Shown: positions 35,146 through 42,467 of the stretch, piece by piece
How positions within the stretch are numbered: position 1 is the stretch's first letter
Layout: every line of letters begins with the position of its first letter
Position numbers and translations under genes: made by a program
The notes under the pieces: model-generated
The model's database searches: none
What the model was told of the DNA's origin: nothing
What the model saw: the letters and a program-made list of their open reading frames with translations, nothing else
Assembly: GCA_038260305.1 (NCBI GenBank)
Contig: JBBSNY010000005.1
Location: 122,249-186,248 of the forward strand
Source of the DNA: CADCVQ01 sp038260305
GTDB lineage: Bacteria > Actinomycetota > Thermoleophilia > Solirubrobacterales > Solirubrobacteraceae
DNA length: 64,000 nt
Direction of reading: 5' to 3'

Positions 35146-35894
35146 GCGCGACGACCGGCCCTGATGGCGCGACGTCGGCGTCGGGCGCAAGCAACCCACG
35201 AGTCGTGCTCGTCGACGACCACGAGCTGTTCCGCGCCGGCGTCCGATCCGAGCTCGACGGCCTCGTCGACGTCGTCGGCGACGCCGCCACGGTCGACGAG
35301 GCGGTCGCGATGATCGGCGCCCTGGAGCCGAACGTCGTGCTGCTCGACGTGCACATGCCCGACGGCGGCGGCCTCGAGGTCATCCGACGGCTGCGTGCGG
35401 GCGGCGGCGCTCCCGGCGTGCAGTTCCTCGCGCTGTCGGTGTCCGATGCCGCGGAGGACGTCATCGCGGTCATCCGAGCCGGCGCGCGCGGCTACGTGAC
35501 GAAGACGATCTCGGGCGCGGAGCTCGCCGATGCCGTGCGCCGCGTGCACGGTGGCGACGCGGTCTTCTCGCCGCGGCTGGCCGGCTTCGTGCTCGACGCC
35601 TTCGCCGGCCCGGCGCCCGGGGCCGGGGCCGGGGCCGGGGGTGGTCGGGTGGGCGCGGGTCGCGGGCGGGCCGGGACCGATCACGCCGAGCTCGACCAGC
35701 TCACCCCGCGCGAGCGCGAGGTCCTGCAGCACATCGCCCGCGGCTATATGTACAAGGAGATCGCGCTGCGCCTCGGGATCTCCGCGAAGACCGTCGAGGC
35801 GCACGTCTCGTCGGTCCTGCGCAAGCTGCAGCTCTCCAGCCGCCACGAGCTGTCGCGCTGGGCCGCCGAGCGCCAGATGCTCGACGGCGACTGA
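35142..35894 (+). CDS. LuxR/NarL-family response regulator
   Basis: The 250-residue regulator has a receiver domain (RVVLVDDHELFRAG, phospho-acceptor Asp in VVLLDVHMPDGGG, conserved Lys in GYVTKTISG) and a LuxR helix-turn-helix (LTPREREVLQHIARGYMYKEIALRLGIS ... AHVSSVLRKL). Between them is a Gly/Ala/Arg linker of about 30 residues encoded by a GGGGCC-type repeat. The gene overlaps the kinase by 4 bases, so it is the cognate partner. Its targets are not evident; autoregulation of the operon would be usual. Confidence 0.95.
   Translation: MSATTGPDGATSASGASNPRVVLVDDHELFRAGVRSELDGLVDVVGDAATVDEAVAMIGALEPNVVLLDVHMPDGGGLEVIRRLRAGGGAPGVQFLALSVSDAAEDVIAVIRAGARGYVTKTISGAELADAVRRVHGGDAVFSPRLAGFVLDAFAGPAPGAGAGAGGGRVGAGRGRAGTDHAELDQLTPREREVLQHIARGYMYKEIALRLGISAKTVEAHVSSVLRKLQLSSRHELSRWAAERQMLDGD
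35618..35641 (+). repeat. GGGGCC-type hexanucleotide repeat within the response-regulator gene
   Basis: About four copies of a GGGGCC/CCGGGG unit encode the Pro/Gly/Ala interdomain linker of the response regulator. Being six bases long, unit gain or loss would lengthen or shorten the linker without shifting frame. Confidence 0.7.
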
Positions 35895-35924
35895 CGTGCG
35901 ACGCGGTCGGCGGCGGCCGGCCGC

Positions 35925-36350
35925 TCAGACCTTGAGGTGCGGGTACTCGGCCTCGACCACCGCACGGTATTGCGCGTAGATGGGCTTCGTGATCGGGATC
36001 AGCGCGAGCGAGGCCGGCAGGTCGCCCCCGGTCTTGATCCGGCCCCGCGCGACCGCAAGCAAGACGTTCTCCTTGCCCTGGAAGTACTTGTTCGCGACCT
36101 CCGAGGACATCTTCATCTGGACCTTCGAGTCCCAGTCGACATTGTCGCTCCACTCCCAATACAGGCAGCCGTCCTCGCCGTCGCGAGCGCCGCGGATGTT
36201 CACGACGAGATCGACGTCGGTGAACTCGAAGCGCTGCGGCACGTCGGCATCGCGCAGCTTCGGACCCATCGTGGGATCCTCGCTCATCATCGTGAAGATC
36301 CGGTCCATGACGGTCCGGAACTCGCGCGTTCCAGAGAACTCGACGCCCAT
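35925..36350 (-). CDS. SCP2 sterol-binding-like domain protein
   Basis: The 141-residue product fits the SCP2/sterol-transfer fold: VMDRIFTMMSEDPTMGPKLRD, then FTDVDLVVNIRGARDGEDGCLYWEWSDN, VQMKMSSEVANKYFQGKENVLLAVARGRIKTGGD and a final ALIPITKPIYAQYRAVVE. These domains carry hydrophobic ligands or act as accessory domains of lipid enzymes. It is coupled (ATGA, 36350) to the upstream Lys/Ala/Pro-rich protein gene and converges on the response-regulator gene. Confidence 0.85.
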   Translation of the reverse strand: MGVEFSGTREFRTVMDRIFTMMSEDPTMGPKLRDADVPQRFEFTDVDLVVNIRGARDGEDGCLYWEWSDNVDWDSKVQMKMSSEVANKYFQGKENVLLAVARGRIKTGGDLPASLALIPITKPIYAQYRAVVEAEYPHLKV

Positions 36351-36706
36351 CAGGACTCCGCCTGCGTCGACTTGGGCTTGGTGGTAGTTGGCTTGCGCGG
36401 CTTCGTCGCGGCGCGGGCGGCGGGCTTGGCGGCGCCACGTCGCGGCGCCGGCTTCGGCTTGGCCTGCGCCGCGGTCTCGAGCGCCGCGACGCGAGCGGTC
36501 AGCGCCTCGACGGTCGCGCGCAGCGTCTTGACGTCTTCGGCCGATGCCGGACGCAGCTCGTCGACGGCCCCGCGGAGGCGTCCCGCGGTGCTGCCGAGCT
36601 CGTCGAGCAACTCGGAGATCCGCTCGCGCGGGATCTGGGTCTGGAATGCCTGGTCGACGGCCTGACGGACGGCGTCGGCACGTGAGGTGGGCTTCTTCTT
36701 GGCCAT
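36350..36706 (-). CDS. Coiled-coil protein with Lys/Pro/Ala-rich tail
   Basis: The 118-residue product starts at the ATG at 36706. An N-terminal helical region (RADAVRQAVDQAFQTQ ... ISELLDELGSTAGRLRGAVDEL) is followed by a heptad-like coiled coil (VKTLRATVEALTARVAALE) and a tail of about 35 residues rich in Lys, Pro and Ala, resembling histone-H1 or phasin-associated tails. I do not assign a function; DNA or granule binding is possible. It precedes and overlaps the SCP2 gene. Confidence 0.72.
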   Translation of the reverse strand: MAKKKPTSRADAVRQAVDQAFQTQIPRERISELLDELGSTAGRLRGAVDELRPASAEDVKTLRATVEALTARVAALETAAQAKPKPAPRRGAAKPAARAATKPRKPTTTKPKSTQAES

Positions 36707-36751
36707 GGCCCGATCATATGCCCCGCGCTTTCCAAGCCAAACCCCCTGACG

Positions 36752-37444
36752 ATGCCCATCCACATCCATCCCACCGCCGCACTCGCGCCGCGCGTGCTGC
36801 TGCCCGGCGATCCGGGACGCGCGCTCGCGCTCGCCCAGCTGCTGACGGCCGAGCCGAAGATGTTCAACCACAACCGCGGGCTGTGGGGCTACACGGGGAT
36901 CGCAGCCGACGGGCAACCGCTGACGATCCAGAGCACCGGCATGGGCAGCCCGAGCGCGGCGATCGTGCTCGAGGAGCTCTGCGATCTCGGCCTGTCGCGC
37001 GCGATCCGCGTCGGTACCTGCGGCGCGCTCGCCGCCGACCTGGAGCTCGGCGACCTCGTCGTCGCGGACGCGGCGCTCGCGGGCGACGGTACGAGCCGCG
37101 CGCTCGGCGCCGGCGATCGCGTCGCCGCCGACGGCGGCCTCGTCGAGGCGCTGCGCGCGGCGGCCGGAGCCGGCACCCGCGTCGGGACGATCGCGACGAG
37201 CGACCTCTTCTACGACCCGGATCTCACGCGCTCGCGCGCGTGGGCGCGTGCCGGGGCGCTCGCCGTCGAGATGGAGGCCGCGGCGCTGCTGCGCATCGGC
37301 GAGCTGCGCGGCATCGCCGTCGGCTGCCTGCTCGCGGTCACGGACGTCTTCGACGCCGACGGCACGCGCCGTCGGCTCGACGCGGACGGCATCGTGCGGG
37401 TCGGCGAGCGCCTCGGCCTCGTCGGCGTCGCGGCGCTCCCCTAA
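36752..37444 (+). CDS. Nucleoside phosphorylase (PNP/Udp family)
   Basis: The 230-residue protein belongs to the hexameric nucleoside phosphorylase I superfamily: VLLPGDPGRA phosphate site, MGSPSAAIVLEELCDLG, RVGTCGAL, and the purine/ribose-binding VEMEAAAL. A TSDLFYDP segment and ADVFD-like loop complete the site. It cleaves purine or uridine nucleosides with phosphate; DeoD-type versus uridine phosphorylase specificity cannot be fixed by eye. It is divergent from the Lys-rich protein gene, and its stop overlaps the convergent gene's stop in CTAA. Confidence 0.88.
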   Translation: MPIHIHPTAALAPRVLLPGDPGRALALAQLLTAEPKMFNHNRGLWGYTGIAADGQPLTIQSTGMGSPSAAIVLEELCDLGLSRAIRVGTCGALAADLELGDLVVADAALAGDGTSRALGAGDRVAADGGLVEALRAAAGAGTRVGTIATSDLFYDPDLTRSRAWARAGALAVEMEAAALLRIGELRGIAVGCLLAVTDVFDADGTRRRLDADGIVRVGERLGLVGVAALP

Positions 37445-37887
37445 CCCGCGACTTCCATGCGCTCCTGCTGCTCGGGAACGGGCTCGGTCGCGCCGGGCAT
37501 CGCACGGCGCAGCGCCGACAGCTCGCGGGTGATCGCGACGAGGTGCGCCTCGATGCCCTCCAGGCGCTGGTCCGGCCCGGGCTCCGCGGCCAGCGCCGCC
37601 AGCCGCTCGTCGAGGCGATCGATGCCGTCCTCGATCCCTTCGAGGCGCTGGGACATCGAGCGCACGCGTCGGGTGAGCCGCTCGATGTCGGCCGCGGTGG
37701 GGATGTTCAGCGCGCCGAAGGCGGCCTCCTGCGCCGTCGTGGCCCGCGCGCGGGCCTCGAAGGCGCGCGACACGGCACCGCTGACGATCGGGTTGGCCAT
37801 GAGGTCCTCGGCGAGCCTGCCGAGGGTGTCCTCGCTCTGCTTCGTAAGCCGCTCGCGCAGCCCTTCGGACTCGGTTTCGTCGCTCAT
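37441..37887 (-). CDS. Coiled-coil protein, possibly phasin-like
   Basis: The ATG at 37887 has GGAGGA 10 bases upstream. The 148-residue protein is largely helical: GLRERLTKQSEDTLGRLAEDLM, then VSRAFEARARATTAQEAAFGALNIPTAADIERLTRRV and a coiled coil MSQRLEGIEDGIDRLDERLAAL. The pattern of a short amphipathic domain followed by a coiled coil resembles phasin or polyhydroxyalkanoate-associated proteins, but this is not certain. It converges on the nucleoside phosphorylase gene. Confidence 0.72.
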   Translation of the reverse strand: MSDETESEGLRERLTKQSEDTLGRLAEDLMANPIVSGAVSRAFEARARATTAQEAAFGALNIPTAADIERLTRRVRSMSQRLEGIEDGIDRLDERLAALAAEPGPDQRLEGIEAHLVAITRELSALRRAMPGATEPVPEQQERMEVAG

Positions 37888-38191
37888 CGGGCTGCGATCC
37901 TCCAGGCGGTTGACGGGCCGATCTGAGGCTAGCGCAGAGCGCATGGCGCGCGGTCGTCAGGGCGCGAAACGGCGCATGGACAGCGGGCTTCTCGCGCGCG
38001 CGCGGGGGCGCACGCGGGGCGCGGTTGCGCGTGGACATCGAAGGGCGCCGACCGTTCCGTCCACCCCAGGCGCTGGAATGCCCGTTCGCATGCGGTCGGC
38101 AAATCGGGGCTTAGCGCTTTCGGCGATTTCCCGATAGGCTGCCGCGCACGCGCATCGGGAGTCGCGTATCTGGAACACCTCCAGGGGGGAG
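37888..38191. other. 304-base divergent intergenic region
   Basis: This spacer lies between the coiled-coil gene (minus) and the large hydrolase gene (plus). It contains a CG-rich stretch around 37995-38040 and a TAGGCT candidate -10 box at 38135-38140, about 55 bases before the hydrolase start. No ORF or clear riboswitch is visible. Confidence 0.5.
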
Positions 38192-40645
38192 ATGCAGGAA
38201 CACATGCACCACAAGCGTAGGCTGCTCATCGCTCTGGTCGCGGCCGGCGGAATGTCCGTCGGCTTGGGATCGCTCGCGGCATCGGCAAGTGCCATGCAAC
38301 GAACGTTCCTCGTGACCCTTGTCGGCAACATCAAGAAGACCATCACGGTCGACGTGGGCGCAACGACGCCCATCGACCAGATCAAGCTGCCGTCGATCCT
38401 CGGATTGCCGATCCTCAGCATCACGGAGCTGACGGCGCCGATCGTGCCCACCGCTCCCCTGCTGTCGGTGCCAGGCGTGACCACGGATCCGTCCGCTCCG
38501 GTCCTTGAGCAGCCGGCCGGCTCGGCCGACGCCCAGAGCCAGGCCACCACGGGCCGCAAGAAGCGGACCCCGCGTGCCGGTGAGAAGGCGCTCGACAGCG
38601 CCGGCAACCTCATCGACTCGGTGATCACGAAGGTGCAACGCGCACGGCCTGAGAAGACCGACCTGCGCTTCTCCAACGGGATCCCGACGCTCCAGAACCC
38701 GACCATGTCGCTGGCACCCCTGGGCCCCGTTCAGGTCGGCATCCCGAGCTTCTTCATCGACAAGTTCCGCATCCCGGTGTTCCTGCTGCCGATCTACCAG
38801 GCAGCCGGCATCCAGTACGGCATCCCGTGGGAGGTCCTCGCCGCGATCAACGAGATCGAGACGAACTACGGGCGCAACCTCAACGTGTCCGTGGCAGGCG
38901 CCGTTGGGTGGATGCAGTTCATCCCGTCAAGCTGGAAGCTATACGGAGTCGACGCCAACGGCGACGGCAAGAAGGATCCGTACAACCCCGTCGACGCGAT
39001 CTTCGCGGCGGCGCGCTACCTCAAGGCAGCAGGTGGCGAGGAGGATCTCCGCAAGGCGATCTTCGCGTACAACCACGCCGACTGGTACGTCAACTCGGTC
39101 CTCATGCGGGCACGCTTCATCGGTGGCATGCCGGCGGATCTCGTCGGCTCGCTGAGCGGTCTGACGCAGGGTCGCTTCCCCGTGTACGCCAAGGCGAAGT
39201 ACGCCGACGACATCGCCGAGCATGCTGCTGCCCGTCGTAGCGCTCGCAGCAAGAATGTGAAGCTGCCGGCCGACGTCTCGCGCCGCGGCATCAACATCTT
39301 CGCCAAGGCCGGCTCGGCGGTCATCGCCGTCCAGGACGGCACGATCACGAAGGTGGGCAACAGCGCGCGACTCGGCAACTTCATCGTCCTCAAGGACGTC
39401 TACGGCAACAGCTACACCTACGGTGGCCTGAAGAAGGTCTCCAGCAAGGTGCCGGTGCCGAAGGCGGCGTCGCAGAGCAAGGCCTCGATCGCCAAGGAGC
39501 TGTCGCTGCCGAAGGACGCCGCTCCGACGGAGGCTGCCAGTGCCGGCAAGAACACGGCCAAGGCGACGAAGAAGGTCCTCGACAAGGTCGCCGCCACGGC
39601 GGGTGGCACGACCGAGGCCCAGGACGCGGTCGCCAAGGAGCGCCTATTCGCCAACCCGACGCGCCGCAACGCGCTGAGCGCCGGTGGCAAGCGCCAGCTG
39701 CTGGAGACCGAGTCCGCCCTCGGCGGGAGCATCAAGTCCTACTTCTCCGGGGTCTACGGCCTCAAGAAGGACGACGTCGTGCTCAAGGCGCTGGCACCGG
39801 GCCAGAAGGTCATCGCCGGCACGATCCTCGGACGGATCGGCAAGACCTCGTCGGTGACCGCGCCGCACATGCTGTTCGAGATCCGGCCGGCAGGTCGCGG
39901 CGCGCCGCGCATCGACCCGCTGCCGATCCTCGACGGCTGGAAGGTCCTCGAGGCGACGGCCATCTACCGTGCACAGGGCAAGAACCCGTTCTTCGGGGAC
40001 GACGCCACGGGCGCGACGATCGGCCAGATCCTGCTGATGACCAAGGAGACGCTGGCTCAGCGTGTCCTCGCGAACCCGCGGATCGAGATCTACTCGTGTG
40101 GCCGTCGTGACATCCAGGCCGGGGTCGTCGATCGCCGCGTCCTCGCGGTGCTCGAGTTCCTCGCCGCCAGCGGCCTGAAGCCGACCGTGACGTCGCTGCG
40201 CTGCGGCCATGGCTTCTACACCGCGGGCGGGAACGTCTCGGCGCACTCCTCCGGTAACGCGGTCGACATCGCCAAGATCAACGGGATCTCGATCCTGGGC
40301 AACCAGGGCGCGGGCTCGATCACGGACATCACGATCCGCCGCTTGCTGACGCTGCAGGGCACGTTGAAGCCCGCGCAGATCATCAGCCTCATGACCTACG
40401 ACGGCGCGGACAACACGCTGTCGCTGGCCGATCACGCCGACCACATCCACGTCGGCTTCAGCCCGCAGTTCGATGCGACGACGAAGGACGGCAAGCTCGC
40501 CGAGTCCGTCCTCAAGCCGTCGCAGTGGGTCAAGCTGATCGACCGCCTCGGCCAGATCGGCAACCCCGAGGTCGCGGTCAAGGCATCGAAGTACGCGATC
40601 AACGCAGTACGGACCCGCGCGAGCGCGGCGCACGTCTCGGAGTAG
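38192..40645 (+). CDS. Large secreted cell-wall hydrolase: lytic transglycosylase, interrupted M23-like and M15-like domains
   Basis: The 817-residue protein (ATG 38192; ATG 38204, 12 bases past AGGGGGGAG, may be the real start) has a signal peptide. Residues about 205-310 are a transglycosylase: EIETNYG with catalytic Glu223, and GWMQFIPSSW (239-248). Residues about 363-416 and 540-590 are two halves of a LytM/M23-like fold separated by roughly 120 Lys/Ala-rich residues. The M23 metal pair is lost (APHMLFEI instead of the usual HxH). Residues about 665-760 resemble an M15/VanY-type peptidase: HSSGNAVDI and DHADHIHVGF. It likely cleaves peptidoglycan glycans and possibly peptides. A strong hairpin follows. 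Confidence 0.88.
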   Translation: MQEHMHHKRRLLIALVAAGGMSVGLGSLAASASAMQRTFLVTLVGNIKKTITVDVGATTPIDQIKLPSILGLPILSITELTAPIVPTAPLLSVPGVTTDPSAPVLEQPAGSADAQSQATTGRKKRTPRAGEKALDSAGNLIDSVITKVQRARPEKTDLRFSNGIPTLQNPTMSLAPLGPVQVGIPSFFIDKFRIPVFLLPIYQAAGIQYGIPWEVLAAINEIETNYGRNLNVSVAGAVGWMQFIPSSWKLYGVDANGDGKKDPYNPVDAIFAAARYLKAAGGEEDLRKAIFAYNHADWYVNSVLMRARFIGGMPADLVGSLSGLTQGRFPVYAKAKYADDIAEHAAARRSARSKNVKLPADVSRRGINIFAKAGSAVIAVQDGTITKVGNSARLGNFIVLKDVYGNSYTYGGLKKVSSKVPVPKAASQSKASIAKELSLPKDAAPTEAASAGKNTAKATKKVLDKVAATAGGTTEAQDAVAKERLFANPTRRNALSAGGKRQLLETESALGGSIKSYFSGVYGLKKDDVVLKALAPGQKVIAGTILGRIGKTSSVTAPHMLFEIRPAGRGAPRIDPLPILDGWKVLEATAIYRAQGKNPFFGDDATGATIGQILLMTKETLAQRVLANPRIEIYSCGRRDIQAGVVDRRVLAVLEFLAASGLKPTVTSLRCGHGFYTAGGNVSAHSSGNAVDIAKINGISILGNQGAGSITDITIRRLLTLQGTLKPAQIISLMTYDGADNTLSLADHADHIHVGFSPQFDATTKDGKLAESVLKPSQWVKLIDRLGQIGNPEVAVKASKYAINAVRTRASAAHVSE

Positions 40646-40683
40646 CAGTCGTCGAAGACCGGTCCTCCGGTCCAGGCAGAACC

Positions 40684-40714
40684 GAAACCGCCGTGACCTC
40701 GTCACGGCGGTTTC
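40684..40714 (+). terminator. Strong hairpin after the hydrolase gene, overlapping the next gene's start
   Basis: GAAACCGCCGTGAC (40684-40697) and GTCACGGCGGTTTC (40701-40714) form a perfect 14-bp stem with a CTC loop, 39 bases after the hydrolase stop. It is followed by GCTTTG rather than a long U-tract. The GTG start chosen for the next gene (40693) lies inside the left arm. Confidence 0.8.
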
Positions 40715-41556
40715 GCTTTGTCCAGGTCGAGTACCCCTGGGTGCTCGGCCCCGAGCCGGGCCGCTACACGATCCGCGAGCACCTCGGCGAGGGTGCGCGT
40801 CACATCCTAGTGCTGCGCACGCTCGGCGCGCCCGAGCGTCGCCTGCTCGCGCGCCGGCGGCCCCGCCACGCGCCTCCCGGACCTGAACCCGAGCCCGTGC
40901 CCACATCCCGCGCGACGCTCGTCGACACGCAGGCGCTCGACGGCCTCGACGCCGCCGAGCGCTGGCTGCGCTCGGCCGATCTCGACGCCCTCGCAACGGC
41001 CGGCGTCGCGCGCCTGAATCGCGTCCTGCAGGCGCAGCGGATAGCGACGGCCGACCCGTACGCGGGCGGTGTCGCGCTGCGCCTCGCGCTCGTCGTACGG
41101 GTCGGCTACGGCCTCGGCGAGCAGGTCGCCGACGGCCGCTGGGATCGCGCGCGCGAGCTGCCGCGCGAGTCGGCCGGCGGCGCGCTGCGTCCGGGGCGTG
41201 CCGCACTGAGCCCCCAGGAGCGCATCGCCGCCGTCCTCGGCAGTCGCGACGCGGTGCTCGCCTGCGAGGAGCTCGCCCTGCGCGCCCGCAGCGACGTCGA
41301 CGCCGAGCGCTGGCGCGAGGCCGCGCTGCAGCTCGGCGTTGCGTTTCAGGCGGCGCTCGTCGAGCTCGAGCCTTGGCGCGAGGCGGCCGGGCTGAGCGCG
41401 CGCCTCGACGAGCTCTCCTCGCGCCGCGACGACGTGCGGGGCGCCGCCGCGGCGGCGCTGGAGGGCGGCCTCGACGCGCGGCAGATCGAGGTTGTGACCG
41501 TCGCCCTGGGACGACTGGAGGCGGCGCTGCGCGCCCGCACCGCCGGCGGGCTCTGA
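40693..41556 (+). CDS. Conserved hypothetical protein
   Basis: The 287-residue product starts at GTG 40693 within the upstream hairpin; GTG 40741 is an alternative that would give 271 residues. The N-terminal part has QVEYPWVLGPEPGRYTIREH, HILVLRTLGAPERR, then an Arg/Pro-rich patch. The rest is helical (LDAAERWLRSADLDALATAGV, LSPQERIAAVLGSRDAVLACEELALRARSDVDAERWREAALQLG, and a coiled coil at the end). I do not recognise a family and assign no function. It is co-directional with the hydrolase. Confidence 0.65.
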   Translation: MTSSRRFRFVQVEYPWVLGPEPGRYTIREHLGEGARHILVLRTLGAPERRLLARRRPRHAPPGPEPEPVPTSRATLVDTQALDGLDAAERWLRSADLDALATAGVARLNRVLQAQRIATADPYAGGVALRLALVVRVGYGLGEQVADGRWDRARELPRESAGGALRPGRAALSPQERIAAVLGSRDAVLACEELALRARSDVDAERWREAALQLGVAFQAALVELEPWREAAGLSARLDELSSRRDDVRGAAAAALEGGLDARQIEVVTVALGRLEAALRARTAGGL

Positions 41557-41571
41557 GCGGAGCCCGCGCTG

Positions 41572-41712
41572 CTCGCGGCGTGCGGCCGAGCGGCGCGTGG
41601 CTCAGCTCGCGGTGCACGGCCCAGCGGCGCGTGGCTCAGCTCGCGGTGCACGGCCCAGCGGCGCGCGCCTCAGCGTGCGGCGTGCGGCCCAGCGGCACGA
41701 GCCTTGGCTCAG
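41572..41712. repeat. Four tandem 34-bp units between two gene ends
   Basis: Units at 41572-41605, 41606-41639 and 41640-41673 are each 34 bases; a fourth diverged unit of 39 bases runs 41674-41712 into the last codons of the sirtuin gene. Units 2 and 3 differ at only two positions. Each unit contains a core AGCGGCGCG followed by a GCTCAG or CCTCAG end. Confidence 0.8.
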
Positions 41713-42461
41713 AGTGTCGCGAGGAGCGCGCGCAGCTCGTCGACGACGTCGCCCTCGAGCCTGACGACGGCGCGCGCGTCGCAGCGCGTCGGCCCCTTCG
41801 TCACGATCGCGACCTCTCCCCCGCCGCGCAGCGTGAGATCGGGCAGCCCACCGATCGGAGCGACCTCCAGCGAGGAGCCGATGCACAGCAGCAGGTCGGC
41901 GGCCGCGGCAAGCTCGCTCGCGCGCTCGAGCACCGAGGCGTCGAGGTACTCACCGAACAGGACCACGTTGGGCTTCAGCGGCCGACCGCAGTCGCAGCGC
42001 GGCGTGCCCTCACCGCCGGCGAGCCGCTCGAGCACGTCCTCGAGCTCATAGCGTGCGCCGCACGTCATGCACGACGAGGACGAGATCGAGCCGTGGACCT
42101 CGACGAGCTCCTGCGTCCCCGCCTTGCGGTGCAGCAGGTCGATGTTCTGTGTGATCACCGCGTCGAGCAGGCCGCGCTGCTCGAGCTCGGCGAGGACCGC
42201 GTGCGCGCCGTTGGGCTGCTTGTCGCCGAGCGTCTGGAAGCGATCGCCGTAGAAGCTCCAGAAGCGCTCGGGGTTCTCGCTCCAGGCATCGATGTGCGCG
42301 ACCTCCATCGGGTCGACGTGCTCCCAGATGCCGGTGCCCGGCGTGCGGAAGTCCGGGATCCCGGACGGTACCGAGATCCCGGCGCCGGTCAGCGCGACGA
42401 CCGACCTCGCGGAGCGAACGAGCTCCGCGAGGCGGGCGATGTCGTCACCGACCGGGGCCAC
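41709..42461 (-). CDS. NAD-dependent protein deacylase (sirtuin, CobB/Sir2 type)
   Basis: The 250-residue protein has GAGISVPSGIPDFR (NAD site), the TQNIDLLHRKAG motif, catalytic His in VEVHGSI, four zinc-ligand cysteines (SSCMTCG and PRCDCG), and GSSLEVAPI. Sirtuins remove acyl groups from lysines using NAD. It starts 6 bases after the stop of the 3-hydroxyacyl-CoA dehydrogenase/enoyl-CoA hydratase gene, so both are probably co-transcribed and the sirtuin may act on acylated metabolic enzymes. Whether it is deacetylase or desuccinylase cannot be read reliably. Confidence 0.95.
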   Translation of the reverse strand: MAPVGDDIARLAELVRSARSVVALTGAGISVPSGIPDFRTPGTGIWEHVDPMEVAHIDAWSENPERFWSFYGDRFQTLGDKQPNGAHAVLAELEQRGLLDAVITQNIDLLHRKAGTQELVEVHGSISSSSCMTCGARYELEDVLERLAGGEGTPRCDCGRPLKPNVVLFGEYLDASVLERASELAAAADLLLCIGSSLEVAPIGGLPDLTLRGGGEVAIVTKGPTRCDARAVVRLEGDVVDELRALLATL

Positions 42462-42467
42462 CGTGGT

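Noticed and set aside
37888..38191. A c-di-AMP (ydaO-type) riboswitch before the cell-wall hydrolase
   Set aside because: Considered because disA is present and such riboswitches control hydrolases, but the conserved core segments could not be recognised.
39644..41617. A 657-codon minus-strand frame opposite the hydrolase gene
   Set aside because: It has low-complexity composition and opposes well-supported plus-strand coding genes and the hairpin.
41572..41712. CRISPR array
   Set aside because: Units are directly adjacent without unique spacers, and no cas gene is nearby.
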